The notes: generated from the letters alone by a model not told the origin. A stretch of 64,000 nucleotides of DNA from Rugosimonospora africana (GCF_016862975.1 NZ_BONZ01000013.1:1-64000), one strand, 5' to 3'. Shown: positions 24,843 to 34,991, numbered from the stretch's first letter. Numbers and translations: made by a program.

Positions 24843-25498
24843 GAGTTCTCTCCCAAGACTGTTGTGGGGTCGCTCCCGCCGAGCGCTTCCTTGATCTGCC
24901 GGCGCGCCCGGTGCAGCCGCGACCGCACCGTGCCCAGCTTGATCTGCAGGGTCTCGGCGACTTCCTCGTAGCTCAGGTCGCCCCAGGCGATGAGCAGCAG
25001 CACGTCGCGGTCGCCGCGGGCCAGCCGTCCCAGTGCCCCGGCCAGCGGGGCGCGTACCGCCTGGGCGGTCACCGCGATCGCCACGCGGTCGGCCATCCCG
25101 TCCACGGTGTCGTCGACACCGGCGCGGCTGAGCATGCGGTACCGCGCCTGTTCGGCCCGGCGCCGCCCGGCGATTTCCTTCGTGACGATGCCGAACAGCC
25201 ACGGCCGGGCGTCCGGCCGGGCGAGGTCGTACTCCCGCCGTCGCCGGAACGCCGCCAGGAACGTGTCCGCGACGACGTCCTCCGCGAATTCGGGGCCGAT
25301 CCTGCGATGGGCGTACCGGTAGAGCTGCGCGGCATAACGGTCGTACAGCACGGCGAACTGCTCGGTGTCCCGCCAGGACGCCTCGATGATGGCCGCGTCG
25401 CAGCTGCTCCCGGCCGCCACTGTGGTCACCACGGTGCGGTGACTCGATACAACCGACTCACTCGACTTCCCTCCGTGTTCGCGACATTCGACATCCAT
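24839..25498 (-). CDS. ECF RNA polymerase sigma factor
   Basis: About 219 residues with sigma region 2 (FAVLYDRYAAQLYRYAHRRI, then DVVADTFLAAF) and region 4 (RDVLLLIAWGDLSYEEVAET followed by LGTVRSRLHRARR). There is no extra C-terminal domain. The start is uncertain: ATG 25498 gives a modest N-terminal tail, ATG 25528 is 10 residues longer, and the conserved part begins only around IIEASWRDTEQF. It directs RNA polymerase to stress promoters and is probably held by the membrane protein encoded next. It is divergent by strand only; the upstream neighbour at 25551 is on the same strand but has its own promoter region. Confidence 0.88.
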   Translation of the reverse strand: MDVECREHGGKSSESVVSSHRTVVTTVAAGSSCDAAIIEASWRDTEQFAVLYDRYAAQLYRYAHRRIGPEFAEDVVADTFLAAFRRRREYDLARPDARPWLFGIVTKEIAGRRRAEQARYRMLSRAGVDDTVDGMADRVAIAVTAQAVRAPLAGALGRLARGDRDVLLLIAWGDLSYEEVAETLQIKLGTVRSRLHRARRQIKEALGGSDPTTVLGENS

Positions 25499-25550
25499 GT
25501 CTCTGCCGCACGGCCGTTTCGAGTTCACGGTCGTACCGACCCCGGCGGCG

Positions 25551-26102
25551 TTAGGCCGGGTCTGTCGCCTCCGGCGGTTCCTCGATCGGGAACTGGATCA
25601 GGCTGATCAGGCGGGGGGTACGCCCGGGCGCGGGTTGGTTGCGGGACCGGGACGCGAACAGCCCACGGACGTCGCCGATCAGCTCGACCAGCTCGTCTTC
25701 GCTCAGCCAGGCGATGCCCTGCCGGTAGCCCACCAGGTCGGTGTGCGGATCGGAACCGGGCCGGTCGAGGTAGGCGTTGAACTCCGCGTGCAGCGCGGCC
25801 ATGGACGCGGCGAACCCCTGCCGGTGGTCGTTCAGCGACATCGACGCGCCGGCCTCGGCGTCGATGTCCGCCCGGTCCCGGCGCAGCCGGTAGTGGCGCT
25901 CCACCGCCCCGCGTACCCGCTGCTCGTCGACGACTTCCAGCACCCCTCCGTCGGTCAGGAGGCCGACGTGCCGGTACACCGTGGTCTTGGGGACATCGGG
26001 CAGGCTCGCGCACAGGTCGGCGGTGGTGCGCACGCGCCCGCCGGACATGGCGTACACGATGCGCAGCCGAACCGGGTGCAGGAGCAGGTCGAGGACGTCC
26101 AT
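25551..26102 (-). CDS. ArsR-like winged-HTH transcriptional regulator
   Basis: A 183-residue regulator beginning MDVLDLLLHPVRLRIVYAM, with a winged HTH in residues 1-75 (TTADLCASLPDVPKTTVYRHVGLLTDGGVL). The helical C-terminal part is probably a dimerisation or ligand domain (MSLNDHRQGFAASMAALHAE). ATG 26120 is an alternative six codons earlier. It is divergent from an erythromycin-esterase family gene, and a perfect 16-bp palindrome lies between them, the usual layout for a local repressor. The inducer is unknown; a macrolide is a reasonable guess from the neighbour only. Confidence 0.83.
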   Translation of the reverse strand: MDVLDLLLHPVRLRIVYAMSGGRVRTTADLCASLPDVPKTTVYRHVGLLTDGGVLEVVDEQRVRGAVERHYRLRRDRADIDAEAGASMSLNDHRQGFAASMAALHAEFNAYLDRPGSDPHTDLVGYRQGIAWLSEDELVELIGDVRGLFASRSRNQPAPGRTPRLISLIQFPIEEPPEATDPA

Positions 26103-26129
26103 TCCGCCATGTTCCCACATCTGGTACCT

Positions 26130-26145
26130 TTCCCAAAGTTGGGAA
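26130..26145 (+). promoter_or_regulatory. 16-bp palindromic operator between regulator and esterase genes
   Basis: TTCCCAA-AG-TTGGGAA is a perfect inverted repeat. It sits immediately downstream of a possible -10 (TACCTT, 26125-26130) and 18 bp before the esterase ATG, so binding would block the esterase promoter and probably also the divergent regulator promoter. Confidence 0.75.
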
Positions 26146-26163
26146 CGATGGAGGGGGACGGGG

Positions 26164-27531
26164 ATGACTGACAACACACCGGCGGCGCCACGGCCAAGCG
26201 AGGCGGCGACGACGCCGGTAAGCGACGCGACGGCACCACGGCTGAGCGACGCGGCGGTGGCCCGGCTGCGCACGCTCGATCCGGCCGCGCCGCTCGATGA
26301 CCTGGAATGGCTCGATGCGGCGATCGGCGACGCCCGGGTGGTGGCGATCGGCGAGAGCGCGCACTACAACCACGAGTCCTACCAGCTGCGCCACCGGCTG
26401 CTGCGCTACCTGGTCGAGCGGCACGGCTTCAGCGCGTACGCGATGGAATCGGGTTTCACCGAGGGTTGGCGGACCGACGGTTGGGTCCACGGCGGTGACG
26501 ACCGGCTCGGCGAAGTCATGGCCGACGGGATCACCTCGCTGATGGGGCTGTGGGCACCGATGCGCACCCACCTGGAGTGGATGCGCGAGCACAACCGGCG
26601 CGGGTCGCTCGCTTTCTACGGCATCGACCTGGGCGGCTCCAACGCGTCGCTGCTGCCCGGCCTGGACGCCGTCATCGCCTACCTCGCGGAGGCCGACCCC
26701 GAGTTCGAAGTGGACCCCGGCATCCGGAAGACCGCCGCCACGTTCGCTGCCCCGTCCGCGTTCTCCGCCCCCGCGGCCATCGCCGGATGCGCCGAGATTC
26801 CCCCGGAAACAAGAGACGCGTTGACCGCGGGCCTCGCCGAACTCACCGCGCGGATGACCGCACGGCGCCTCGACTATCTCCAGCGCACCACCGTCGACGC
26901 CTACCAGCGCGCGGTGCGTTCGCTGCACCTCACCGTCGCGCTCGACACCGTCGCCCGCGCGATGATTCGCGGCGACCGGCAGACCGTGATGTCCAACCGG
27001 GACGCCGCGATCGCGGACACCGTCGAGTGGATCCTGCGACGGGAGGACCGCATCGTGGTGGCCGCTCACAACGGCCATGTCCAGCGCTGGCCCGCCACCA
27101 TGCCGGGCATGCCGGCGGCGGCTCCGATGGGCCTTCACCTGGCCGATCGTCTCGGCGACGGGTACCTGGTCATCGGCATGACCACCGGTACCGGCCAGGC
27201 TCTCAACAACAACGCCGACTTCTACGCCGGCACCCTGTTCGCGGACCAGGAGCCACCGCGACCCGGGAGCCTCGACGCGCTGATGGCGGCGAGCTGCGAC
27301 GACCCGTTCGCGACCGACCTCCGGCGGCTGTCACCGGAGGACGCCGACACCGTACGGGCCGCCGGCCGGCAGCGGTTCGCCAGCTTCTACACCGAGCTGA
27401 ATCCGCTCGACGCCTACGACGTGATCGTCCACCTCCCGCACGTCACGGCGGCCGAACCCGACCCGGACGCGATCGCCTGTTCCCCACCGGATGTACGGGA
27501 GGCGTTCTCCCGGTGGCGGGACGCGCGCTGA
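26164..27531 (+). CDS. Erythromycin esterase-family protein
   Basis: A 455-residue protein of the erythromycin-esterase/succinoglycan-biosynthesis family. Family markers are the GESAHYNHE block near residues 60-68, an early GFSAYAMESGFTEG, the SNRDAAIADTVEW helix and VVAAHNGHVQRW with the conserved His. True Ere enzymes hydrolyse the macrolide lactone, and many actinobacterial relatives are uncharacterised. An Ala/Pro-rich first 30 residues is probably disordered. ATG 26164 has a purine-rich GGAGGGGGACGGGG upstream. Expression is probably controlled by the divergent HTH regulator. Confidence 0.87.
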   Translation: MTDNTPAAPRPSEAATTPVSDATAPRLSDAAVARLRTLDPAAPLDDLEWLDAAIGDARVVAIGESAHYNHESYQLRHRLLRYLVERHGFSAYAMESGFTEGWRTDGWVHGGDDRLGEVMADGITSLMGLWAPMRTHLEWMREHNRRGSLAFYGIDLGGSNASLLPGLDAVIAYLAEADPEFEVDPGIRKTAATFAAPSAFSAPAAIAGCAEIPPETRDALTAGLAELTARMTARRLDYLQRTTVDAYQRAVRSLHLTVALDTVARAMIRGDRQTVMSNRDAAIADTVEWILRREDRIVVAAHNGHVQRWPATMPGMPAAAPMGLHLADRLGDGYLVIGMTTGTGQALNNNADFYAGTLFADQEPPRPGSLDALMAASCDDPFATDLRRLSPEDADTVRAAGRQRFASFYTELNPLDAYDVIVHLPHVTAAEPDPDAIACSPPDVREAFSRWRDAR

Positions 27532-27537
27532 TCCGCG

Positions 27538-28239
27538 TCACGGCCGGCGGCGGCCACCCAGTACCCGGAAGATGAGGTAGGTCGCGACGATGACCACCGC
27601 GACCCCGCCGACCGCCAGCGCCTGAACGGCCCGGGCGATGCCGTCCAACGAGGTGGCGAGCAGGTGCAGGACCTCCAGCCCGGCCGCGGCTATGCCGGCG
27701 CACCCGACGAGCAGAATGACCGGCGCCAGCGGCCGGGGCATCCGCGGCCGCTGGCGCACCAGCACCACGCAGACGACCAGGATCGCCAGGTACCCGCCGC
27801 CGCTCGCCCACCGCCACGACTCCGGCAACGCGTCAGTGAGCCTGGGCAGAACCGGGTCGCGCAGCTCCCCGACCCGCCGGTCGATGAACCGGCCCAGCGC
27901 CCGTACCGGTTCGGCGGACATCCGCCCGAACGGCGGGTAGGTGTGCACCCGCCGCGAAAGTTGTGGCCAGTCGCCGAGCGTGTCGAGCAGAGCCAGGACG
28001 CAGACGAGTTGCCACAGGGTGACCCAGCGGTCCAGCTTCTCCGCCGTCCGAACGGACCAGCGTACGGTGCCGGACGTCGCCCGCCGGATCGTTGACAGTA
28101 CCCGCCGGCACGCCCTCGTCACCGGGTTCCGGTTGATCCGCGCCTGGCGGCGCTCCCAGCGCTCCAGCGCCGGAACGAAGACCTCGTCGATGAGCCCGTC
28201 GTCCGGTGCCTCACCGGCTTCGGCCAGGTCGCCGGTCAT
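27538..28239 (-). CDS. Multi-pass membrane protein next to the Trypco1 gene
   Basis: A 233-residue protein with a charged N-terminal 75 residues, a hydrophobic segment near 87-103 and three TM helices near 157-171, 179-203 and 209-230. There is no signal peptide. I do not recognise the family. The ATG shares one base with the Trypco1 stop (TGATG), so the two are co-translated. The operon is divergent from the trypsin-NACHT gene. The position suggests it is the membrane partner of that module, possibly a proteolysis-activated pore or an anchor; this is inference only. It converges on the esterase gene with a 6-bp gap. Confidence 0.68.
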   Translation of the reverse strand: MTGDLAEAGEAPDDGLIDEVFVPALERWERRQARINRNPVTRACRRVLSTIRRATSGTVRWSVRTAEKLDRWVTLWQLVCVLALLDTLGDWPQLSRRVHTYPPFGRMSAEPVRALGRFIDRRVGELRDPVLPRLTDALPESWRWASGGGYLAILVVCVVLVRQRPRMPRPLAPVILLVGCAGIAAAGLEVLHLLATSLDGIARAVQALAVGGVAVVIVATYLIFRVLGGRRRP

Positions 28240-28586
28240 CAGTCCGGGCCAGCGCCGGTGGCGGCGGGCTCCTCCCACTCCAGCCGCAGCACCATGCTGG
28301 CCTCGCCGCCCACCTTGGCCAGCACGCTGACCAGCGCGTTGGACTCCACGGCCAGCTTGACGCCGAACTCGACGCTGACCCGGCGCGGTGCGGCCAGCTT
28401 CGCGCCGGCGACCGCCTCGGTGACCAGCCGGGTCAGGTTCGTGATGTCGTCGCGCAGGTCGGCGAACCGGACCCGCCGGGCAGCGGTGGCGTCTCCTCCG
28501 CCCGTGCCGGCGACCTCGACGCGCAGGACCGAACCGTCTGGCATCTCGACCGGTACGACGCGGGACCGGTCAGTCGAGTCGGGCAT
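28239..28586 (-). CDS. Trypsin-co-occurring domain 1 (CU044_2847-like) protein
   Basis: A 115-residue single-domain protein. It has an N-terminal beta pair (VVPVEMPDGSVLRVEVAG), a central helix (LRDDITNLTRLVTEAVAGAKL) and a C-terminal beta region (RRVSVEFGVKLAVESNALVS), the order seen in Trypco1/CU044_2847 proteins. The family is named for co-occurring with trypsin-like protease genes in predicted NTP-dependent conflict systems, which is exactly the context here: the divergent neighbour is a trypsin-NACHT protein 97 bp away. The biochemical role is not known; it may be the protease substrate, an inhibitor or an adaptor. Confidence 0.82.
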   Translation of the reverse strand: MPDSTDRSRVVPVEMPDGSVLRVEVAGTGGGDATAARRVRFADLRDDITNLTRLVTEAVAGAKLAAPRRVSVEFGVKLAVESNALVSVLAKVGGEASMVLRLEWEEPAATGAGPD

Positions 28587-28683
28587 GACCGCCTCTCTGT
28601 TGGCACTGGTCGGGCGGGACGGTGTTCCGATTTTAGTAGCATGTGGTCAACTCATGTCGATCGGTTGGCGGTGACGTCCGGAC

Positions 28684-31600
28684 ATGCCAACGCCGGAGAC
28701 GGGTCCCGCGGCGCAGACCCGCCGGTGTGCCGTCGCCCTGTTCGCCGGTGACGAGTTTCTGGGCAGTGGCTTCTTCATCCAGCGCGGGGTGGTGCTCACC
28801 TGCGCGCATGTGGTGTGGCAGTGGTCCGAACATCTCACCGTGCGGTGGGGCGAGCTTCGGCTGCCCGGACGGGTGGTCGTCCGGGAGCCCGATCGTCCCG
28901 ACCCGCAACGGTCCTTCTATCCGTTCCCCGACCTGTGTTTCATCAAGGTCGGCGAGTCGGTGAACCACCCGTACGCGCCGCTGCCCGACAACCCCGTCAC
29001 CCCGGACGAGGTGGAGGCGTACGGGTTCAGCACGTACTCGCCGGACGAGACGGTCGCCGAGGACACCCTGCGCCTGGACGTCGCCGGCTTCACCGGCCGG
29101 TACCTGCGCCTGAAAAACGACCAGGTACCGGCGGGCATGAGCGGCAGCGCCATCGTCGATCCGGCCACCGGCGTTGTGCACGGCATCCTGAAGGCGTCCC
29201 GCGACTACCAGCAGCCGCAGGGCGGGTACATGGTCGGCGCGGCGAGCATCTTCGAGGCACTGCGCCGGCACGCGGGAACCCTCGACCTGCGGTCACCGCT
29301 GGAACAGCCGCTGTCCGCGCCCAGTTCGCCGTGGCTGCGGGAACTGCTCGCCGCCCAGTCCCATGCCGCCGACCGGTTCCCGTACCGGCTCGTCGAAGGC
29401 AACCCACCGCCACTGTCCGAAGTGTACGTTCGGCTGCGCGCCCGGCCCCGGGCCGGCGGGGAGACGCCCGGAACTCTCGGCGACACCCTTCCCGGCGCGC
29501 GCCGGTTCGCCGACCGGCCGGCCACCGACATGCTCACCCGTCACCGTCACGCGCTGATCATCGCCGGCCCGGGCGGCGGCAAGACGACCCTGCTGCAGAA
29601 CATCGCCGGGAACACCGCGGTGAACTGGCTCGCCGGCGCCAGCGAGCCGCCGCCGTTCGGGCGCGTGGTCGCGGTGCGGGTACCGGCGGTGGCCCTGACC
29701 GCACGCCGGCCGTGGCGGCAGTCCCTCGCCGAGGCGGTCACCGCCGATCTGCGCGGACTCATCAACCATCCGCTGTCCCCCGAGCTGTTCGACAGCCGCC
29801 CGATGCCCGGGGTCAACTGGCTCGTGATGGTCGACGGCCTGGACGAGATCCTGGACACCGACCGGCGCCAGGAGCTCATCGACACCATCGCGCTCCGGCT
29901 CGGCGGGTACGATCAGGATTTCCGGTACCTGATAACGAGCCGCCCGCTTCCGGCCGGCGAACTGGACCGGTTGGCCGCGCAGATTCCCCGGCACGAGTCC
30001 GACCGCCTCGGCGACTATCTGCTCAGCCCGCTCGACCCGCTGGATCTGCGCCGCTTCGCCGGCCGCTGGTTCCGTGCCCGCCATCCGGACAAGGCAGCCG
30101 CGCTGGCCGCCGACTTCCTGCACAAGGTGGACGGCAGCGAACTCGCACCGCTGCTGAAATCCCCGCTGCTCGCCACCATCACCGCCGTGGTGTACGAGCA
30201 CAATCCCGGCGCGTCGCTGCCCGCGGACCGCACCGGCATCTACCGGGAATTCGTCGACTACCTCATGCACCAGCGGCAGGACCGGTTGCGCCTGGCCGAT
30301 CAGCTGCGCGAGCAACTGTCCGGCCGGCTCACCGACGACCAGGTCAGCCAGTTGCTGCGCGACACCGAACCGTGCCTCGAACATCTCGCCGACCTGCGGC
30401 TGTCCCTCGACGAGCTGCCCTCGGTGCCGAATGCCGTCACGTACCTCACCCGGCGGCGGGCCGCGCTGCACGCGGTACGCAACCTCGGCGACCACGTCTC
30501 CGGCCTGCTGACCAGTACTGGCATGCTGGTGCCGGTCCGCGACCGGATGGACTTCATCCACCAGAGCTTCGCCGAGTACCTGGCCGCCGCGCCCGCCTCC
30601 GACCGGTCCCGGTTCTCCTGGCGTTCCTGGGTCCGTGCCGCCCGCCGCGACGGCGGCGTGCGCAGCCTGGCCATGTTCACTCTGGCCCGGGCGATCGGCC
30701 GGGGCTTCGAGCCGCTGCCCCTGCTGCGCCGGCTGCTGCTGCCGCGCTGGAACCTGCGGCACACCGGCTTCCCGATCGTGTCCGCCATCCTCAGGGACGG
30801 CATGTCGCTGGGGCCGGACAACGGCCGACGGTTCTTCCGGACCGCGCTGCGCCTGCTCCGGCTGCGCCCGGCGTTCGCGCTGGGTACCTTCCTCGAACGC
30901 GACCTTCCGGAGATCGTCGGCTGGCTACTGGCCCGGTCGCCGCGGCCCACCGACCTGTACCGGTTGGCCAACAGCCGCTGGGTGTCCCGACCGAAGCGGC
31001 TGGCGGTGGCCGCCGTCCTCGCCGAGAGCGCCATCGACGACGTGGCCGAACACGGCCGTGAGGCGCTGCGGCGGCTCGCCGACCGCGGCCGGCTGGACCA
31101 TCGGGTGATCGCCTGTGTGGTACTGGCCGAGTACGGCACCGCCGACGACTCGGAGCTGATCCTCCGGGGACTGCGCGACGCGCTGATCGACCGGCGTCAC
31201 ACCGCGGCCCGGTCCACCGCCCTGAACCTGCTCAACGAGTGGGGGTACGGCCGCCTCGCCGTGCTCACGCTGCTGGCCGTCGCGCTCGATCCCGGCCGCG
31301 GCCGGCGCGCCCGACGCAGCGCACTGGGCATGCTCGCCTTCGCCGCGAACAACACCCTGTCGCGCGTCGGCGACTGGCCGAACCGCTCGGACCGGATCGG
31401 GCACTGGCTGCGCACGGCACTGTCCGGGCCCCGGTTCAGTCCGGTGTCCCCATGGATGGGCGACATCCTGGCCAACGACCGCCGGGCGCTCGTCGACCGT
31501 CTCGCGGCGGCGATAGCGACCTGGTACTGGCTCGACGAGGAACGGCTCGGTCGCGCGCTGGTGCTGCTGTTGCGGGATCCGTCGTACAGCCGCGCGGAAC

Positions 31601-31827
31601 GGTTGCGGGTGGGCGATCTTCTACGGGTACGCGCGGACGAGGACGTCGCCCGGTTGGCCCTGCGTACCTTGGCGGCGGACGAGCACCTCGGCCCGGCCCG
31701 GCGGCTCGCGGTCGCGAAGAGCCTCGCGAGCCTCGGTGAAGCCGGCGAGCGCGACGGGCTGCTGGCGGCGTGGCGCGAGCGGTCGGGCCGGCACGGCCGG
31801 CTCGCGCGTGCGGCCCTCGATGAATAG
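28684..31827 (+). CDS. Trypsin-like protease-NACHT NTPase with C-terminal helical repeats
   Basis: A 1047-residue NLR-like protein. An N-terminal trypsin-fold protease has the triad H42 (TCAHVV), D83 (FPDLCFIKV) and S153 (GMSGSAIVD). A NACHT NTPase follows, with Walker A GPGGGKTT at 295-302, Walker B VDGLDE at 383-388 and the sensor RYLITSRPL. After a helical NACHT-associated region (to about 640), the rest is Leu/Arg-rich helices resembling HEAT-type repeats, the expected ligand sensor. There is no signal peptide, so it is cytoplasmic. Bacterial NACHT proteins can defend against phage by activating a fused effector; here the effector would be a protease. It is divergent from the Trypco1 and membrane-protein genes. 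Confidence 0.9.
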   Translation: MPTPETGPAAQTRRCAVALFAGDEFLGSGFFIQRGVVLTCAHVVWQWSEHLTVRWGELRLPGRVVVREPDRPDPQRSFYPFPDLCFIKVGESVNHPYAPLPDNPVTPDEVEAYGFSTYSPDETVAEDTLRLDVAGFTGRYLRLKNDQVPAGMSGSAIVDPATGVVHGILKASRDYQQPQGGYMVGAASIFEALRRHAGTLDLRSPLEQPLSAPSSPWLRELLAAQSHAADRFPYRLVEGNPPPLSEVYVRLRARPRAGGETPGTLGDTLPGARRFADRPATDMLTRHRHALIIAGPGGGKTTLLQNIAGNTAVNWLAGASEPPPFGRVVAVRVPAVALTARRPWRQSLAEAVTADLRGLINHPLSPELFDSRPMPGVNWLVMVDGLDEILDTDRRQELIDTIALRLGGYDQDFRYLITSRPLPAGELDRLAAQIPRHESDRLGDYLLSPLDPLDLRRFAGRWFRARHPDKAAALAADFLHKVDGSELAPLLKSPLLATITAVVYEHNPGASLPADRTGIYREFVDYLMHQRQDRLRLADQLREQLSGRLTDDQVSQLLRDTEPCLEHLADLRLSLDELPSVPNAVTYLTRRRAALHAVRNLGDHVSGLLTSTGMLVPVRDRMDFIHQSFAEYLAAAPASDRSRFSWRSWVRAARRDGGVRSLAMFTLARAIGRGFEPLPLLRRLLLPRWNLRHTGFPIVSAILRDGMSLGPDNGRRFFRTALRLLRLRPAFALGTFLERDLPEIVGWLLARSPRPTDLYRLANSRWVSRPKRLAVAAVLAESAIDDVAEHGREALRRLADRGRLDHRVIACVVLAEYGTADDSELILRGLRDALIDRRHTAARSTALNLLNEWGYGRLAVLTLLAVALDPGRGRRARRSALGMLAFAANNTLSRVGDWPNRSDRIGHWLRTALSGPRFSPVSPWMGDILANDRRALVDRLAAAIATWYWLDEERLGRALVLLLRDPSYSRAERLRVGDLLRVRADEDVARLALRTLAADEHLGPARRLAVAKSLASLGEAGERDGLLAAWRERSGRHGRLARAALDE

Positions 31828-31836
31828 CCGTCTGCA

Positions 31837-31878
31837 CCTTTTGTCTGACTCACGGCTCCTTTTGTCGGACTCACTGCC
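31837..31878 (+). repeat. Two 21-bp direct repeats upstream of argG
   Basis: Units 31837-31857 and 31858-31878 share CCTTTTGTC-GACTCAC and differ at a few positions. They abut directly and lie 5-45 bp before the ArgR-type boxes. Confidence 0.75.
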
Positions 31879-31883
31879 TCGAC

Positions 31884-33367
<1,484 letters not shown>

Positions 33368-33370
33368 TCC

Positions 33371-33465
33371 GGCTTTCGCTTCTGCTGCGGCTTCGCGTCT
33401 CCTGCCGCTTCACTTCTCCTGCCGCTTCGCTTGTTCCGCGGCTCTCGCTTCTCCTGCCGCTTCGG
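33371..33465 (+). repeat. Pyrimidine-rich tandem repeats after argG
   Basis: About six degenerate units of 16-19 bp built on CTTCGCTTCTCCTGCCG lie between the argG stop and the convergent DUF1360 gene. One strand is strongly pyrimidine-rich. Confidence 0.8.
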
Positions 33466-33470
33466 GCTGC

Positions 33471-33983
33471 CTACCCGGCCAGCCGCTTGGCCGCGTCGTA
33501 TCCGAGGTGCAGAAAGTCGGCACCGGCGATGGCAGAGGCGATGCCCATTCCGAAGCGGGTGAGCCTCGGCACGAAAACCAGCCCGGACGCCAGCCCACTG
33601 GCCACCCACACCGCCGTGCAGAACGGGCAGGTCAGCAGCTCACCGATGGCGTGGCGGGCGCCCCGGCCACGGGGGCGCTCGTTGAGTTCGGCCTCGCCGG
33701 CCGGACCCTCGAACGCGGTGACCGGAGCGCGCAACGGGCTGGTGACGGCGTCCTTGGTCAGCAGGCGGGAGAGCTTGTGCGTGGCCAGCGCCAGCAGCAG
33801 CAGGTCGCCCGGCGCCGGTCGCTCGGGCAACCGCCGGCCTAGCAGGCGCGCGGCCAGCGCCACGGTACCCGCCGCGCCCGCGTAGCCCGCCAACACCAGC
33901 GCGTACCCCTTCAGTGGCCGCTCGTCGCTGGCGCTGTCGGCGTACCCGCGCACCAGCGTCGACGTGGTGTCTGTCGATCCCAT
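33471..33983 (-). CDS. DUF1360 membrane protein
   Basis: A 170-residue protein with an N-terminal TM helix (about residues 26-47), a central LLLLALATHKLSRLLTKDAVTSPLR motif and a late LLTCPFCTAVWVASGLASG segment with the CPFC motif. These are features of DUF1360 proteins, which are also linked to spore or cell-wall genes in other bacteria. Function is unknown. ATG 33983 has AGGAG six bases upstream; ATG 33989 would sit directly against it. It is convergent with argG and divergent from the sigma gene that follows. Confidence 0.83.
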   Translation of the reverse strand: MGSTDTTSTLVRGYADSASDERPLKGYALVLAGYAGAAGTVALAARLLGRRLPERPAPGDLLLLALATHKLSRLLTKDAVTSPLRAPVTAFEGPAGEAELNERPRGRGARHAIGELLTCPFCTAVWVASGLASGLVFVPRLTRFGMGIASAIAGADFLHLGYDAAKRLAG

Positions 33984-34115
33984 GCGCATCTCCTACCCGG
34001 CACGTTCGGCGCGCAACCGTCCCACCTACGTGTGACGGAGACCTCGGTACCTTGCAATCCACGGCACGGCGCAGAGGATTGATTCGCACGGTGCGTACGG
34101 GTGGGGGCGATTCGC

Positions 34116-34991
34116 GTGGAGAGTGATCTCGACGAGGCCGTGGCGGTCTTCACAGAACTCCGGCCGCGCCTGTTCGGGATCGCGTACCGCATGCTCGGCA
34201 GCGCCGCCGAGGCCGAGGATCTGGTACAGGACGTCTGGCTGCGCTGGCAGGCTTATGACCGGAGTACGGTGACGAATCCCGGCGCGTTCCTGGCGACCAC
34301 GACCACGCGGCTCGCCATCAACGCGCTCCAGTCCGCGCGGGCCCGCCGCGAGACGTACATCGGGCCGTGGCTTCCCGAACCCGTCGACACCAGTGCCGAC
34401 CCGTCGCTGGGCGCGGAGCGTGGCGAGGCACTGGAACTCGCGGTCCTGATCCTGATGGAAAGTCTCACCCCGCAGGAGCGCGCCGCCTACGTGCTGCGTG
34501 AGGCGTTCGACTACCCGTACTCCCAGATCGCCGAGATCCTGCAGTCCAGCGAGCCGGCGGTCCGCCAACTGGTCAGCCGGGCGCGCAAACACCTGGCCGG
34601 TCAGCGGCGCACACCGGTGAGCAGCGCGGAGACGAAGCGGCTGCTGACTGCCTTCCTCGCCGCCGCCCGATCCGGTGACCTCGCCGCCCTGGAGAGCCTC
34701 TTCGCCGCCGACGTGATCAGCTACGCCGATGGCGGTGGCGGCCGGGGCGCCTCGCGGATCCCGGTGGTGGGCCTGGAGCGGGTGGCGAAGTACCTCAGAG
34801 CGTTCGCGGACCGGTTCTGGATCGGCGTCGACGTGGCATGGACCAGCGTGAACGGGCAGCCCGCCGCGCTGTTGTCCCGAGACGGCACGGTATTCGCGGT
34901 GCTCGCCGTCACCGCGTCCACCGAGGGGATCGACCAGCTCCTGTGGGTGATGAATCCGGCCAAGCTCACCGGGGTGTCGGCACCGCGGTGA
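34116..34991 (+). CDS. ECF sigma factor with SnoaL-like C-terminal domain (SigJ/ECF41-like)
   Basis: A 291-residue sigma factor with region 2 (LRPRLFGIAYRMLGSAAEAE, then DLVQDVWLRW), region 4 (LTPQERAAYVLREAFDYPYS followed by QIAEILQSSEPAVRQLVSRARK) and a SnoaL-like C-terminal extension from about residue 180. This extension replaces a separate anti-sigma in ECF41-type factors. GTG 34116 has a GGGGG run upstream; GTG 34101 is an alternative. ECF41 genes usually sit beside carboxymuconolactone decarboxylase, oxidoreductase or epimerase genes, and here an NmrA-like SDR gene is convergent 60 bp downstream. No clear ECF41 promoter (TGTCACA...CGTC) was found by eye. Confidence 0.87.
   Translation: MESDLDEAVAVFTELRPRLFGIAYRMLGSAAEAEDLVQDVWLRWQAYDRSTVTNPGAFLATTTTRLAINALQSARARRETYIGPWLPEPVDTSADPSLGAERGEALELAVLILMESLTPQERAAYVLREAFDYPYSQIAEILQSSEPAVRQLVSRARKHLAGQRRTPVSSAETKRLLTAFLAAARSGDLAALESLFAADVISYADGGGGRGASRIPVVGLERVAKYLRAFADRFWIGVDVAWTSVNGQPAALLSRDGTVFAVLAVTASTEGIDQLLWVMNPAKLTGVSAPR

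Noticed and set aside
28815-31061. 748-codon frame in another phase within the trypsin-NACHT gene
   Set aside because: Arg/Pro/Ala-rich, no motifs; the main frame carries the full protease triad and NACHT motifs.
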